Source: Xanthomonas vasicola
GTDB lineage: Bacteria; Pseudomonadota; Gammaproteobacteria; Xanthomonadales; Xanthomonadaceae
DNA: 64,000 bases
Assembly (NCBI RefSeq): GCF_000772705.2
Contig: NZ_JSBW02000027.1
Location: forward strand, 186,001-250,000
Direction of reading: 5' to 3'
A program made the position numbers and the translations under genes. The notes under the pieces were generated by a model. It had not been told where the DNA came from. It was given only the letters and a program-made list of their open reading frames with translations, and searched no databases. Within the stretch, counting starts at the first letter, position 1; every line of letters begins with the position of its first letter. Positions 7,688-15,416 of this stretch are shown here, piece by piece.

Positions 7688-9931
7688 ATGACCGATCTGA
7701 CCCGCCCCACCTTCCATGGCTTCGAACAGCTGCCACTGCGCGAGTACGCCGAACGCGCCTATCTCGATTATTCGATGTACGTGGTGCTCGACCGCGCCCT
7801 GCCGTTCCTGGGCGACGGCCTGAAGCCGGTGCAGCGGCGCATCATCTTCGCCATGAGCGAGCTCGGCCTGAATGCGGCCGCCAAGCCGAAGAAATCCGCG
7901 CGCACCGTGGGCGATGTGATCGGCAAGTACCACCCGCATGGCGACAGCGCCTGCTATGAAGCGTTGGTGCTGATGGCGCAGCCGTTCTCGTACCGTTACC
8001 CGCTGATCGAAGGCCAGGGCAACTTCGGCTCCACCGACGATCCCAAGTCGTTCGCGGCGATGCGCTACACCGAATCCAAGCTGACCCCGATCGCCGAAGT
8101 GCTGCTGGGCGAAATCAGCCAGGGCACCACCGACTGGGCGCCCAACTTCGACGGCACCCTGGAAGAGCCCACCTGGCTGCCGGCACGCCTGCCGCACCTG
8201 TTGCTCAACGGCACCACCGGCATTGCCGTGGGCATGGCCACCGACGTGCCGCCGCACAACCTCAACGAGATGGTCAGCGCGCTGCTGCGGCTGCTCGACA
8301 ACCCCGATGCCACCGTCGCCGAACTGTGCGAACACGTGCTGGGCCCGGACTACCCGACCACCGCCGAAATCATCACCCCGGCGGCCGACCTGCGTGCGAT
8401 CTACGAAACCGGCCACGGCAGCGTGCGCGCCCGCGCCACCTACAAGAAAGAACACGCCAACATCGTCATCGACGCGCTGCCGTACCAGGTGTCGCCGTCC
8501 AAGGTGATCGAGCAGATCGCCCAGCAGATGCGTGCCAAGAAGCTGCCGTGGCTGGAAGACATCCGCGACGAATCCGACCACACCAGCCCGGTGCGGGTGG
8601 TGCTGGTGCCGCGCTCCAATCGCGTCGATGCCGAACAGCTGATGGGCCACTTGTTCGTCACCACTGATCTTGAGCGCAGCTACCGCTGCAACCTCAACGT
8701 GATCGGCCTGGATGGTCGCCCGCAGGTCAAGAATCTGCGCCAGTTGCTGAGCGAATGGCTGACCTTCCGCAGCGACACCGTCACCCGCCGCCTCAACCAT
8801 CGCCTGCAGAAGGTCGAGCGTCGTTTGCACCTGTTGGAAGGCTTGTTGATCGCCTTCCTCAACCTGGACGAAGTGATCCGCATCGTCCGCAGCGAAGACG
8901 AACCCAAGCCGGTGCTGATCTCGCGCTTTGCGCTGAGCGAGGAACAGGCCGAATACATCCTGGAAACCAAGCTGCGCCAACTGGCGCGCCTGGAAGAAAT
9001 GAAGATCCGCGGCGAGCAGGAAGCACTCGCCAAGGAACGCGCACAGATCATGGCGATCCTGGAAAGCAAGACCAAGCTGAAGAAGCTGATCAAGGACGAG
9101 CTGATTGCCGACGCCAAGAAGTTCGGCGATGCGCGCCGTTCGCCGCTGGTGCAACGTGACGCCGCGCAGGCCATCGACGAAACCGAGATGGTCGCCAGCG
9201 AACCGATGACCGTGGTGCTGTCGGAAAAAGGCTGGGTGCGCGCCGCCAAGGGGCATGAAGTGGATCCGGCTGGCATGTCCTACCGCGATGGCGACGGCCT
9301 GCTGGCGGCGGTACGCAGCCGCAGCACGCACCAAGTGGCGTTCCTCGATTCGGAAGGCCGCGCCTATTCCACCGCCGTGCATACCTTGCCCTCGGCGCGT
9401 GGCAATGGCGAACCCTTGACCGGCCGCTTTTCGCCGGCTTCGGGCGCAGCGTTCCAGGTCATGGCCAGTGCCGACAATGCCACCCGGTTCGTGCTGGCGT
9501 CGTCGCACGGCTACGGCTTTGTCACCCGCTTTGAAAACCTCACTGGCCGCAACAAGGCCGGCAAGGCGATGCTCAATCTCACCGCCGGCTCGCACGTGCT
9601 GACGCCGGCGCAGGTGAGCAACCCGCAAACCGATCGCATTGTTGCGGTCACCAGCGCCGGCAATCTGCTTGCAGTGCCGGCCAGCGATGTGCCTGAGTTG
9701 GACAAGGGCAAAGGCAACAAGATCATCGAGATCCCCAAGGCCAAACTCGGTACCGAACGCGTGGTGGCAGTGGTCGCGGTAGCACCGGGCAACACGTTGC
9801 TGGTACGCAGCGGCGCACGCACCATGAGCCTGTCGTTCAAGGATCTGGACACGTATGTGGGTGCACGTGCAAGCCGTGGGTCGCTGTTGCCGCGAGGGTG
9901 GCAGAAGGTTGATGGATTAGAAGTGCAGTAA
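7688..9931 (+). CDS. parC: DNA topoisomerase IV subunit A
   Basis: The breakage-reunion subunit of topoisomerase IV, which decatenates daughter chromosomes together with ParE. The 747 residues match the family length. The catalytic tyrosine is Tyr127 in AAMRYTE. The quinolone-resistance region [10 protein letters not shown] has Ser87 and Glu91, equivalent to E. coli Ser80 and Glu84, so there is no classical resistance substitution. The tower and coiled-coil regions and a shortened C-terminal beta-propeller-like region follow. The last 31 bases of the gene, including the stop codon, are copied twice more in the tandem repeats downstream. parE is not in this window. Confidence 0.97.
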   Translation: MTDLTRPTFHGFEQLPLREYAERAYLDYSMYVVLDRALPFLGDGLKPVQRRIIFAMSELGLNAAAKPKKSARTVGDVIGKYHPHGDSACYEALVLMAQPFSYRYPLIEGQGNFGSTDDPKSFAAMRYTESKLTPIAEVLLGEISQGTTDWAPNFDGTLEEPTWLPARLPHLLLNGTTGIAVGMATDVPPHNLNEMVSALLRLLDNPDATVAELCEHVLGPDYPTTAEIITPAADLRAIYETGHGSVRARATYKKEHANIVIDALPYQVSPSKVIEQIAQQMRAKKLPWLEDIRDESDHTSPVRVVLVPRSNRVDAEQLMGHLFVTTDLERSYRCNLNVIGLDGRPQVKNLRQLLSEWLTFRSDTVTRRLNHRLQKVERRLHLLEGLLIAFLNLDEVIRIVRSEDEPKPVLISRFALSEEQAEYILETKLRQLARLEEMKIRGEQEALAKERAQIMAILESKTKLKKLIKDELIADAKKFGDARRSPLVQRDAAQAIDETEMVASEPMTVVLSEKGWVRAAKGHEVDPAGMSYRDGDGLLAAVRSRSTHQVAFLDSEGRAYSTAVHTLPSARGNGEPLTGRFSPASGAAFQVMASADNATRFVLASSHGYGFVTRFENLTGRNKAGKAMLNLTAGSHVLTPAQVSNPQTDRIVAVTSAGNLLAVPASDVPELDKGKGNKIIEIPKAKLGTERVVAVVAVAPGNTLLVRSGARTMSLSFKDLDTYVGARASRGSLLPRGWQKVDGLEVQ

Positions 9932-10290
9932 AGGCGATTCACTCGTCTGGCGCGCGGCGGCGCGGCTACAACTGCGGTCGCCTCAGGCTGCTGAGGCGCG
10001 GCAGAAGGTTGATGGATTGGAAGTGCAGTAAAAGCGATTCACTCATCTGGCGCGCGGCGGCGCGGCTACAACTGCGGTCGCCCCAGGCTGCTGAGGCGCG
10101 GCAGAAGGTTGATGGATTGGAAGTGCAGTAAAGGCGATTCACTCATCTGGCGCGCGGCGGCGCGGCTACAACTGCGGTCGCCTTAGGCTGCTGAGGCGCG
10201 GGAGTGCAGTAACGGTTGTTCGCCAGATCGGCGCGCGGCGGCGCGACCGGCATTTTTGCGCCTCAAGGCACCTGAGGCGCGCTCGTTGAG
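9901..10290 (+). repeat. Tandem array of 100-bp units copying the 3' end of parC
   Basis: Three nearly identical units begin with GCAGAAGGTTGATGGATT at 9901, 10001 and 10101, a period of exactly 100 bp. A degenerate fourth unit begins near 10201. Each unit holds the last 31 bases of parC, a GCGCGCGGCGGCGCGGCTACA stretch, and a stem-loop CGCCTCAG-GCTG-CTGAGGCG. Differences in the stem's left arm (CCCC, CTTA) are single substitutions. The array fills the space between parC and the next small gene, and no other gene lies there. Confidence 0.9.
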
Positions 10291-10302
10291 CCAGGAGGAT
10301 GC

Positions 10303-10554
10303 ATGCAGTATTCGAATGGGCATGAAGCGAAGTCAGGCGATCTGATTCAGATCGACACGCTGTCTCGCGGCAAGGTCATCGCCTGCATGGACACAGCTGA
10401 TTACCTTCCGGAACAGGAAACCTGGGCATATCTCGGCGAGGGCATCATGGTCGATACGGATTTCTGCGGCCTAGTCCACTACACGCAAGAGTCTGCGGTT
10501 GCCGAGGAACTGATCCGTCTTCAACGGGGCACGTCTACCCTGCAAGGCAATTGA
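10303..10554 (+). CDS. Conserved hypothetical small protein
   Basis: An 83-residue soluble, acidic protein of unknown function. It opens MQYSNGHEAKSGDLIQID and contains GKVIACMDTADY, EQETWAYLGEGIMVDTDFCG and LVHY; the pattern of short beta-strands suggests a small beta-barrel or SH3-like fold. I recall similar short proteins in other proteobacteria but no assigned role. It has a strong ribosome binding site (AGGAGG, 10292-10297) 5 nt before the ATG, which supports it as a real gene. It follows the parC repeat array and precedes the thiopurine methyltransferase gene. Confidence 0.75.
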   Translation: MQYSNGHEAKSGDLIQIDTLSRGKVIACMDTADYLPEQETWAYLGEGIMVDTDFCGLVHYTQESAVAEELIRLQRGTSTLQGN

Positions 10555-10773
10555 ATCTCCACTCCTCCTGCGCAATGCGACCAAGTGCCTGAACACGTGT
10601 CGCGTTTTAGCAGATAAAAATTGCTGCAGCACCGGCATTGCGTCACCCGCTCTTCCAGGCGTAACAGCTGCAAGCGCTGAGCTCACCGCCAACGCTGAGC
10701 ACTGCATCAGAACGCGCGATGACCCGCCATTTCAAAAGACCACAGCGGGCAACAACCACTGACAAGGCGATGC

Positions 10774-11430
10774 ATGGACACGAATTTCTGGTTGGAACGT
10801 TGGCAGCTCGGACAGACCGGCTTTCATCAGCAAGAGGTATTGCCGCTACTGCAAAAGCACTGGCCTGCGCTGCAATTGCCGAAAAAGGGACGCGTGCCGG
10901 TTCCCCTATGCGGCAAGACGCTGGACATGCATTGGCTGGCAGCGCAAGGCCATCGCGTGCTCGGCGTGGAGCTATCGCCGCTGGCGGTAACGCAATTCTT
11001 CGATGAGGCAGGACTGCAACCGCAACGGCATATCAGCGCTGCAGGCGAGCATTTCATCGCTGGCCCGATCGAGATCATCTGCTGCGATGCATTCGCGTTG
11101 GACGCTAACGTGTTAGCCGATTGCACTGCCGTCTACGACCGCGCCGCACTGATCGCGCTACCGGTCGATTTGCGCCAGCGTTATCTGCAAACGGTCTACG
11201 CGCAGTTGCCAACACCCTGCCGTGGCCTGCTGATCACCCTGGAATATCCGCAGGCAGAGAAGGCCGGCCCGCCGTTCTCGGTGGGCGCAACAGAAGTGCA
11301 CGCACTTTTCGATGCCGTGTGGCAGCTAGACCAGCTGGAAAACCGCGACATCCTCAATCAGGAACCACGCTTCCGCGCTGAGGGCGTCACTGGGTTATCG
11401 ACTGCTGTCTATCGCCTGCAACGCCACTGA
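10774..11430 (+). CDS. tpm: Thiopurine S-methyltransferase
   Basis: SAM-dependent methyltransferase of 218 residues, the usual bacterial TPMT length. Bacterial members methylate thiopurines and also selenium and tellurium oxyanions. The start MDTNFWLERWQLGQTGFHQ is the family N-terminus, the SAM site is PLCGKTLDMHWLAAQGHRVL followed by GVELSPLAV, and CTAVYDRAALIALP is the conserved central motif. It stands alone between the small upstream gene and a repeat element. The preceding 10555-10773 has no gene I can support. Confidence 0.93.
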   Translation: MDTNFWLERWQLGQTGFHQQEVLPLLQKHWPALQLPKKGRVPVPLCGKTLDMHWLAAQGHRVLGVELSPLAVTQFFDEAGLQPQRHISAAGEHFIAGPIEIICCDAFALDANVLADCTAVYDRAALIALPVDLRQRYLQTVYAQLPTPCRGLLITLEYPQAEKAGPPFSVGATEVHALFDAVWQLDQLENRDILNQEPRFRAEGVTGLSTAVYRLQRH

Positions 11431-11839
11431 ACGCAGTGGTCGAACGCTGCATGGCGACTGACGCTGGTGGCTAAGAGTGGGTAACAAAACGTAGCAGTCG
11501 TCGGTGGGCGCGGATGGCGCGGAGGAACCGCAGTGTACGAGCGGTACATGCCGATTCCGAGCGCCGGCGGTGACCGTCTGGCGAATGCGCAGTCGCTTTG
11601 TTAGCTGCTCTCAGTAGTTTGCATGGAGCAAGTGCCGCTAGCCAAGCAAGACCGCGCGGCATCGCGCCACATGGTGGTTCTGCATAGCAAAGCAATGAAA
11701 ATAAATCCGGCAAACAGCTGCAGCAAATAGCCGGCAGGTCGCACGGGCAATAACCGGGAATGGCAAAGCACTCGTATTAAATGCCGAGCCGATACCCCCG
11801 CTGCGTCAGCCAGGCGGCTACGCAGCGTCGGTCACCGGC
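11431..11839. other. Intergenic stretch holding a MITE-like element
   Basis: About 410 bp between the convergently transcribed tpm and bacterioferritin genes. The left third holds the inverted-repeat element 11474-11611. The remainder (11612-11839) shows no coding frame with a start and ribosome binding site and no clear terminator. Confidence 0.6.
11474..11611. mobile_element. MITE-like repeat element, copy A
   Basis: A 138-bp non-coding element. Its left end GAGTGGGTAACAAAACG and the reverse complement of its right end GAGCAGCTAACAAAGCG form imperfect terminal inverted repeats. Its interior (TGGGCGCGGA-GGCGC, GTACGAG, GCCGATTCCGAGC) matches a second copy at 52125-52268. There is no transposase, so if mobile it would be moved in trans. 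Confidence 0.65.
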
Positions 11840-12325
11840 TTAACCTGCAACGTGCCCCTTGTCGATCTTCGAGGTCTGGTAAAGCTCCAGACCAATGCGC
11901 TTGATCAAGCCAAGCTGCTGCTCCAGCCACCACGCATGATCTTCTTCGGTGTCCTGCAGCTGCTTGAGCAGCATGTCGCGGCTGACGTAATCGCCGTGGT
12001 CCTCGCACAATTTCATGCCGGCGGCGAGCGCGGCGCGCACTTCGTATTCGACGACCAGATCGCGCTCGAGCATCTCCACCACGGTCTTGCCGGGCGAAAA
12101 TTCGGCCGGGCGCATGTCCGGGTCGCCTTCCAGGAACAGGATGCGCCGCAGCAGCGCGTCGGCGTGCTCGGTTTCCTCTTCCATCTCGTGGTTGATGCGC
12201 TCGTACAGCGCCATCAGGCCCTGATCCTCGTAACGGCGCGAATGCAGGAAATATTGATCGCGTGCCGCCAATTCGCCGCGCAGCAGCTGCTTGAGGTAAT
12301 CGACGACTTCGGGATGGCCTTTCAT
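11840..12325 (-). CDS. bfr: Bacterioferritin lacking the haem-ligand methionine
   Basis: Iron-storage ferritin subunit of 161 residues. Ferroxidase ligands Glu18, Glu51 and His54 are present, and so is the C-terminal EEDH motif. Aligned without gaps to E. coli Bfr over the first 67 residues, position 52 is Thr (E51-T52-E53-H54) instead of the haem-ligating Met52. This is the pattern known for haem-free bacterioferritin-type subunits such as P. aeruginosa FtnA. I chose the ATG at 12325 because [11 protein letters not shown] is the family N-terminus, although the frame is open 23 codons further up. It is convergent with tpm and divergent from the acylase gene. Confidence 0.93.
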   Translation of the reverse strand: MKGHPEVVDYLKQLLRGELAARDQYFLHSRRYEDQGLMALYERINHEMEEETEHADALLRRILFLEGDPDMRPAEFSPGKTVVEMLERDLVVEYEVRAALAAGMKLCEDHGDYVSRDMLLKQLQDTEEDHAWWLEQQLGLIKRIGLELYQTSKIDKGHVAG

Positions 12326-12471
12326 GATGTGCTCCAGCGACGCAATGCGCGCATGGTGCCCTAAGCCGGCGGGCAATGATCTAATCGGAATCACTTTCAG
12401 TTGCGCTTGCGGCCAGACCCGCCACGGTCATGTCCGCCGGCCACACTTCAACCGGGCTCAAGGAAGCGACA

Positions 12472-14889
12472 ATGCGTAAATGGCTGGGCCGGCTGCTGCT
12501 GGCAATCGTGCTGCTGGCCCTGACGGCCAGCCTTGCGCTCTATCTATTGATGCGCGGCAGCTTGCCGCAGCTGGATGGCGACGCCGCCCTGAGCGGCCTG
12601 GCTGCGCCGGTCAGTGTGCAGCGCGATCAGCTGGGCGTGGTCACCATCGATGCCACAAACCAGCTCGACGTGATGCGGGCGCTCGGCTACGTGCACGCGC
12701 AGGAACGCTATTTCGAAATGGACCTGATGCGCCGCGCGCCGGCCGGCGAGTTATCCGAACTGTTCGGCCCCAAGGCCGTGGACCTGGACAAGCGCAACCG
12801 CGTGCACCGCCTGCGCGCCCGCGTGCATGCCAACCTGGACATCGCCGCCGGCAGCCAGCACGCCGCATTGCAGGCTTATACGGATGGCGTCAACGCTGGG
12901 CTTGCCGCGCTCCGCGTGCGGCCCTGGCCCTACTTGCTGCTGCGCCAGACACCGCGCGCATGGACGCTGGACGATTCCATCCTCACCGGCCTGGCGATGT
13001 ACGCGGACCTGCAAGACAACAGCAACCAGACCGAATTGGCTGCTGCGCGCATCCGCGCCGTGGTGCCGCCTGCGCTGGCGGCGCTGCTCGACCATCAGGG
13101 CTCCAGCTGGGACGCGCCGTTGTTCGGGCCGCCGCAGGGCGACGCCAGCTTACCGGATGCCGCCACGCTGGACTTACGGCGCCTGCCGCATCCGGCGACC
13201 GCACCCCACGCGGAAACGCCGACACCAGGCAGCAACAACTTCGCGGTAGACGGCAGCCTCACCGCCGACGGCCGCGCCATCGTTGCCGATGACATGCACC
13301 TGGGCCTGTGCGCGCCCAACATCTGGTTCCGCGCACGCCTGCGCTATGCAGACAGCAATGCAGCCGATGGCAAGGTGGATGTCACCGGATTCACCCTGCC
13401 CGGCCTGCCGGCGGTGGTGGTCGGCAGCAACGGGCATGTGGCCTGGGCGTTCACCAACAGCTACATCGACACCGCGGATTTCGCACGCATTCCTGCGCCC
13501 ACGCCGGGCCATCGGCAAGCGCTGACCACGCATGTGGAAACCATTCGCGTGGCTGGCGCGGCGCCGATGCGTTTCGAGGTGCGCGAAGCGGCGTGGGGAC
13601 CGGTGTTGCACACCAACGCGGACGGCAGTGTGCTGGCGTTGCGCTGGGCCGCGCAGCTCCCGGGGGCGATTCGGCTGGACTTCGCACAGATGAGCACAGC
13701 GGGCGATCTGCAAGCTGCATTCGCGGTGGCCGACCGCTCCGGCATTCCGACGCAGAACCTGCTGCTGGCCGATCGCAGCGGGCGTATCGCCTGGCGTCTG
13801 ATCGGTGCGCGCCCAGAACGCAATGCAGGATGCAGCCCAAGTGGGATTGCCGAACTTGCAACGTCGGCGCCTGTGCCAAACGCAGCAACCAGCGCACCTG
13901 CGGATACGGCTGCAACGCCGTCCATGCCAGGCATTTGCCTGCCGTGGTCGCTGCGCAGCGATGCGGCGCCTGCGCTGATCGACCCGCCGTCGCACCGGCT
14001 CTGGACCGCCAATAGCCGTATCGTTGATGCGCAGCAACTGGCCACGCTTGGCAGTGCCGGTTACGACCTTGGCGCGCGCGCGCAGCAGATTCGCGATGAT
14101 CTCTTTGCAAAGCAGCGCTTCAACGAACGTGATCTGCTTGCCATCCAGCTCGACAATCGCGCCGTGCTGCTTACGCGTTGGTGGCACTTGCTGCGCAGGG
14201 TGGTCGACCACAGCAAGGATCCGGCGCTGCAACAGATCGCCCTCGTCACACGCGATTGGGATGGGCATGCCTCCAGCCAGTCGGCCAGCTATCGCATCGT
14301 GCGCGAATTCCGTACCAAGACCATCGATGCCGTGGAAGCCGGCCTGCTGGCACCCGCCCACGCCGCACTCGGCGAGGATTTCTTGATGCCACGTCGCGCG
14401 CAGCTGGAAGGCATCGTCTGGCCGTTGCTGCAACAGCGCCCGGCCAACCTGCTACCGCCAGCCTTCGCAAGTTGGGATCAATTGCTCAGCGATGCCGCGC
14501 GCAACGCGCAATCAGACGTGATCGCAGAAGACGCACAGAGCGAGCACCGCGGCCAACACACCTGGGGCCAGCGCAACACCGCTGCCATCTGCCATCCCAT
14601 CGCGCGCGCATTGCCCGCCCTCGCCAAGCGTTGGCTGTGCATGCCGCCGGATCAACTACCGGGCGACCGCGACATGCCGCGCGTGCAAGGCCCGGCTTTT
14701 GGCGCCTCCGAACGCATGGTGGTCTCGCCCGGCCACGAGCAGGACGGCATCGTGCACATGCCCGGCGGCCAGAGCGGACACCCGCTATCGCCGTTCTGGG
14801 GCGCAGGCCACGACGATTGGGTGCATGGAAGACCAACACCGTTTCTGCCCACTGCCACGCGCTACACGCTGCAATTGCGTCCGCAGTAA
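12472..14889 (+). CDS. Penicillin acylase family protein (Ntn-hydrolase)
   Basis: N-terminal-nucleophile amidase of 805 residues, of the size of the penicillin G / AHL acylase precursors. An N-terminal hydrophobic segment (LLLAIVLLALTASLALYLLM) directs export or anchors it. The alpha chain runs to the autocatalytic site before Ser254 in PGSNNFAVDG; the beta chain contains HVAWAFTNSYIDTADF, and HTWGQRNTAAICHP near the C-terminus. A low-complexity Ala/Thr/Pro stretch lies around residues 465-485. The ATG at 12472 follows AAGGAAGC, a good ribosome binding site, and was preferred to an upstream ATG. The substrate could be an acyl-homoserine lactone, a beta-lactam or another amide; sequence does not decide. 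Confidence 0.88.
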   Translation: MRKWLGRLLLAIVLLALTASLALYLLMRGSLPQLDGDAALSGLAAPVSVQRDQLGVVTIDATNQLDVMRALGYVHAQERYFEMDLMRRAPAGELSELFGPKAVDLDKRNRVHRLRARVHANLDIAAGSQHAALQAYTDGVNAGLAALRVRPWPYLLLRQTPRAWTLDDSILTGLAMYADLQDNSNQTELAAARIRAVVPPALAALLDHQGSSWDAPLFGPPQGDASLPDAATLDLRRLPHPATAPHAETPTPGSNNFAVDGSLTADGRAIVADDMHLGLCAPNIWFRARLRYADSNAADGKVDVTGFTLPGLPAVVVGSNGHVAWAFTNSYIDTADFARIPAPTPGHRQALTTHVETIRVAGAAPMRFEVREAAWGPVLHTNADGSVLALRWAAQLPGAIRLDFAQMSTAGDLQAAFAVADRSGIPTQNLLLADRSGRIAWRLIGARPERNAGCSPSGIAELATSAPVPNAATSAPADTAATPSMPGICLPWSLRSDAAPALIDPPSHRLWTANSRIVDAQQLATLGSAGYDLGARAQQIRDDLFAKQRFNERDLLAIQLDNRAVLLTRWWHLLRRVVDHSKDPALQQIALVTRDWDGHASSQSASYRIVREFRTKTIDAVEAGLLAPAHAALGEDFLMPRRAQLEGIVWPLLQQRPANLLPPAFASWDQLLSDAARNAQSDVIAEDAQSEHRGQHTWGQRNTAAICHPIARALPALAKRWLCMPPDQLPGDRDMPRVQGPAFGASERMVVSPGHEQDGIVHMPGGQSGHPLSPFWGAGHDDWVHGRPTPFLPTATRYTLQLRPQ

Positions 14890-14968
14890 AAGCGGCTAGC
14901 CCCTCTGCTACGCAGCGGCCTGAGAATGGAAGAAGGACGAAGGCGATCAAGCATCGCCGCTCCGCAAA

Positions 14969-15133
14969 AGCCCCTCCCCCTCGGGAGAGGGGTTGGGGTG
15001 AGGGTACGGCCATCACGCAGCATTGGATTAGTGCGCAAGGTGGCCCTGCCCTTAGTCATTCAAAAACGCTCGGCACACAAGCGCATGAGACTTCGCACGT
15101 ACCCTCATCCGCCCTTCGGACACCTTCTCCCCC
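14969..15133. repeat. Inverted GAGAGGGG...GAGGGTACG / CGTACCCTC repeat
   Basis: The left part has CCCCTCCCC-CTCG-GGAGAGGGG followed by TTGGGGTGAGGGTACG. About 80 bp later comes CGTACCCTCATCC, then CGCCCTTCGGACACC and TTCTCCCCCATG. The outer GAGGGTACG/CGTACCCTC pair could close a large hairpin. Repeats of this C/G-rich type are common between genes in Xanthomonas and other proteobacteria, from memory. Confidence 0.55.
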
Positions 15134-15392
15134 ATGAAGAGGACAATGTCCCAGCGGGAAAAGCGAGACCACGCTCTCGTACGTTCTGCTTTGCCTGCTC
15201 TGCCTTATTTGACTGCCTTACCCGCCTTGCCTTCTGCATTTTCTGGCTTCTACGACTCCGCGTCTCGCGTGCATACCTCCGCACCTGTACGTGCATTTGC
15301 GCACAGCACATCGCACCTCCACTACAAAGCCTCGTGCCCATCATTGCAGCGGCCTCTGCAATTCAACGAACACACCATGCTAAGATGCATTT

Positions 15393-15411
15393 GATAACCA
15401 TTCCCATTAGT
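15393..15411 (+). promoter_or_regulatory. Putative Fur box
   Basis: GATAACCATTCCCATTAGT matches 12 of 19 positions of the Fur consensus GATAATGATAATCATTATC. It lies 5 nt before the start of a siderophore-type TonB receptor gene, which is what iron repression would require. The very short distance to the ATG implies a short or absent 5' leader, or a start slightly further downstream. Confidence 0.45.
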
Positions 15412-15416
15412 GACCA

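Larger units (their letters stand above)
14890..15416. other. Gene-free stretch with dispersed-type repeat
   Basis: Between the acylase and the TonB-dependent receptor. It contains the C/G-rich repeat at 14969-15133 and a pyrimidine-rich stretch (15170-15300), and ends in a Fur-box-like site. Short open frames here have no ribosome binding site and read as low-complexity Ala/Leu/Pro, so none is annotated. Confidence 0.6.

Noticed and set aside
7667-9628. A frame of about 650 codons on the minus strand opposite parC
   Set aside because: Shadow of parC codon bias; no ribosome binding site and no recognisable domain.
9901-10290. The tandem array considered as a CRISPR
   Set aside because: Units are contiguous 100-bp copies without unique spacers, derived from parC; no cas genes nearby.
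11471-11713. An 80-codon minus-strand frame over the MITE-like element
   Set aside because: It is a translation of the repeat element and flank; no ribosome binding site and not kept in the second copy.
15134-15394. An 86-codon frame upstream of the TonB receptor
   Set aside because: Low-complexity composition from a pyrimidine-rich stretch and no ribosome binding site.
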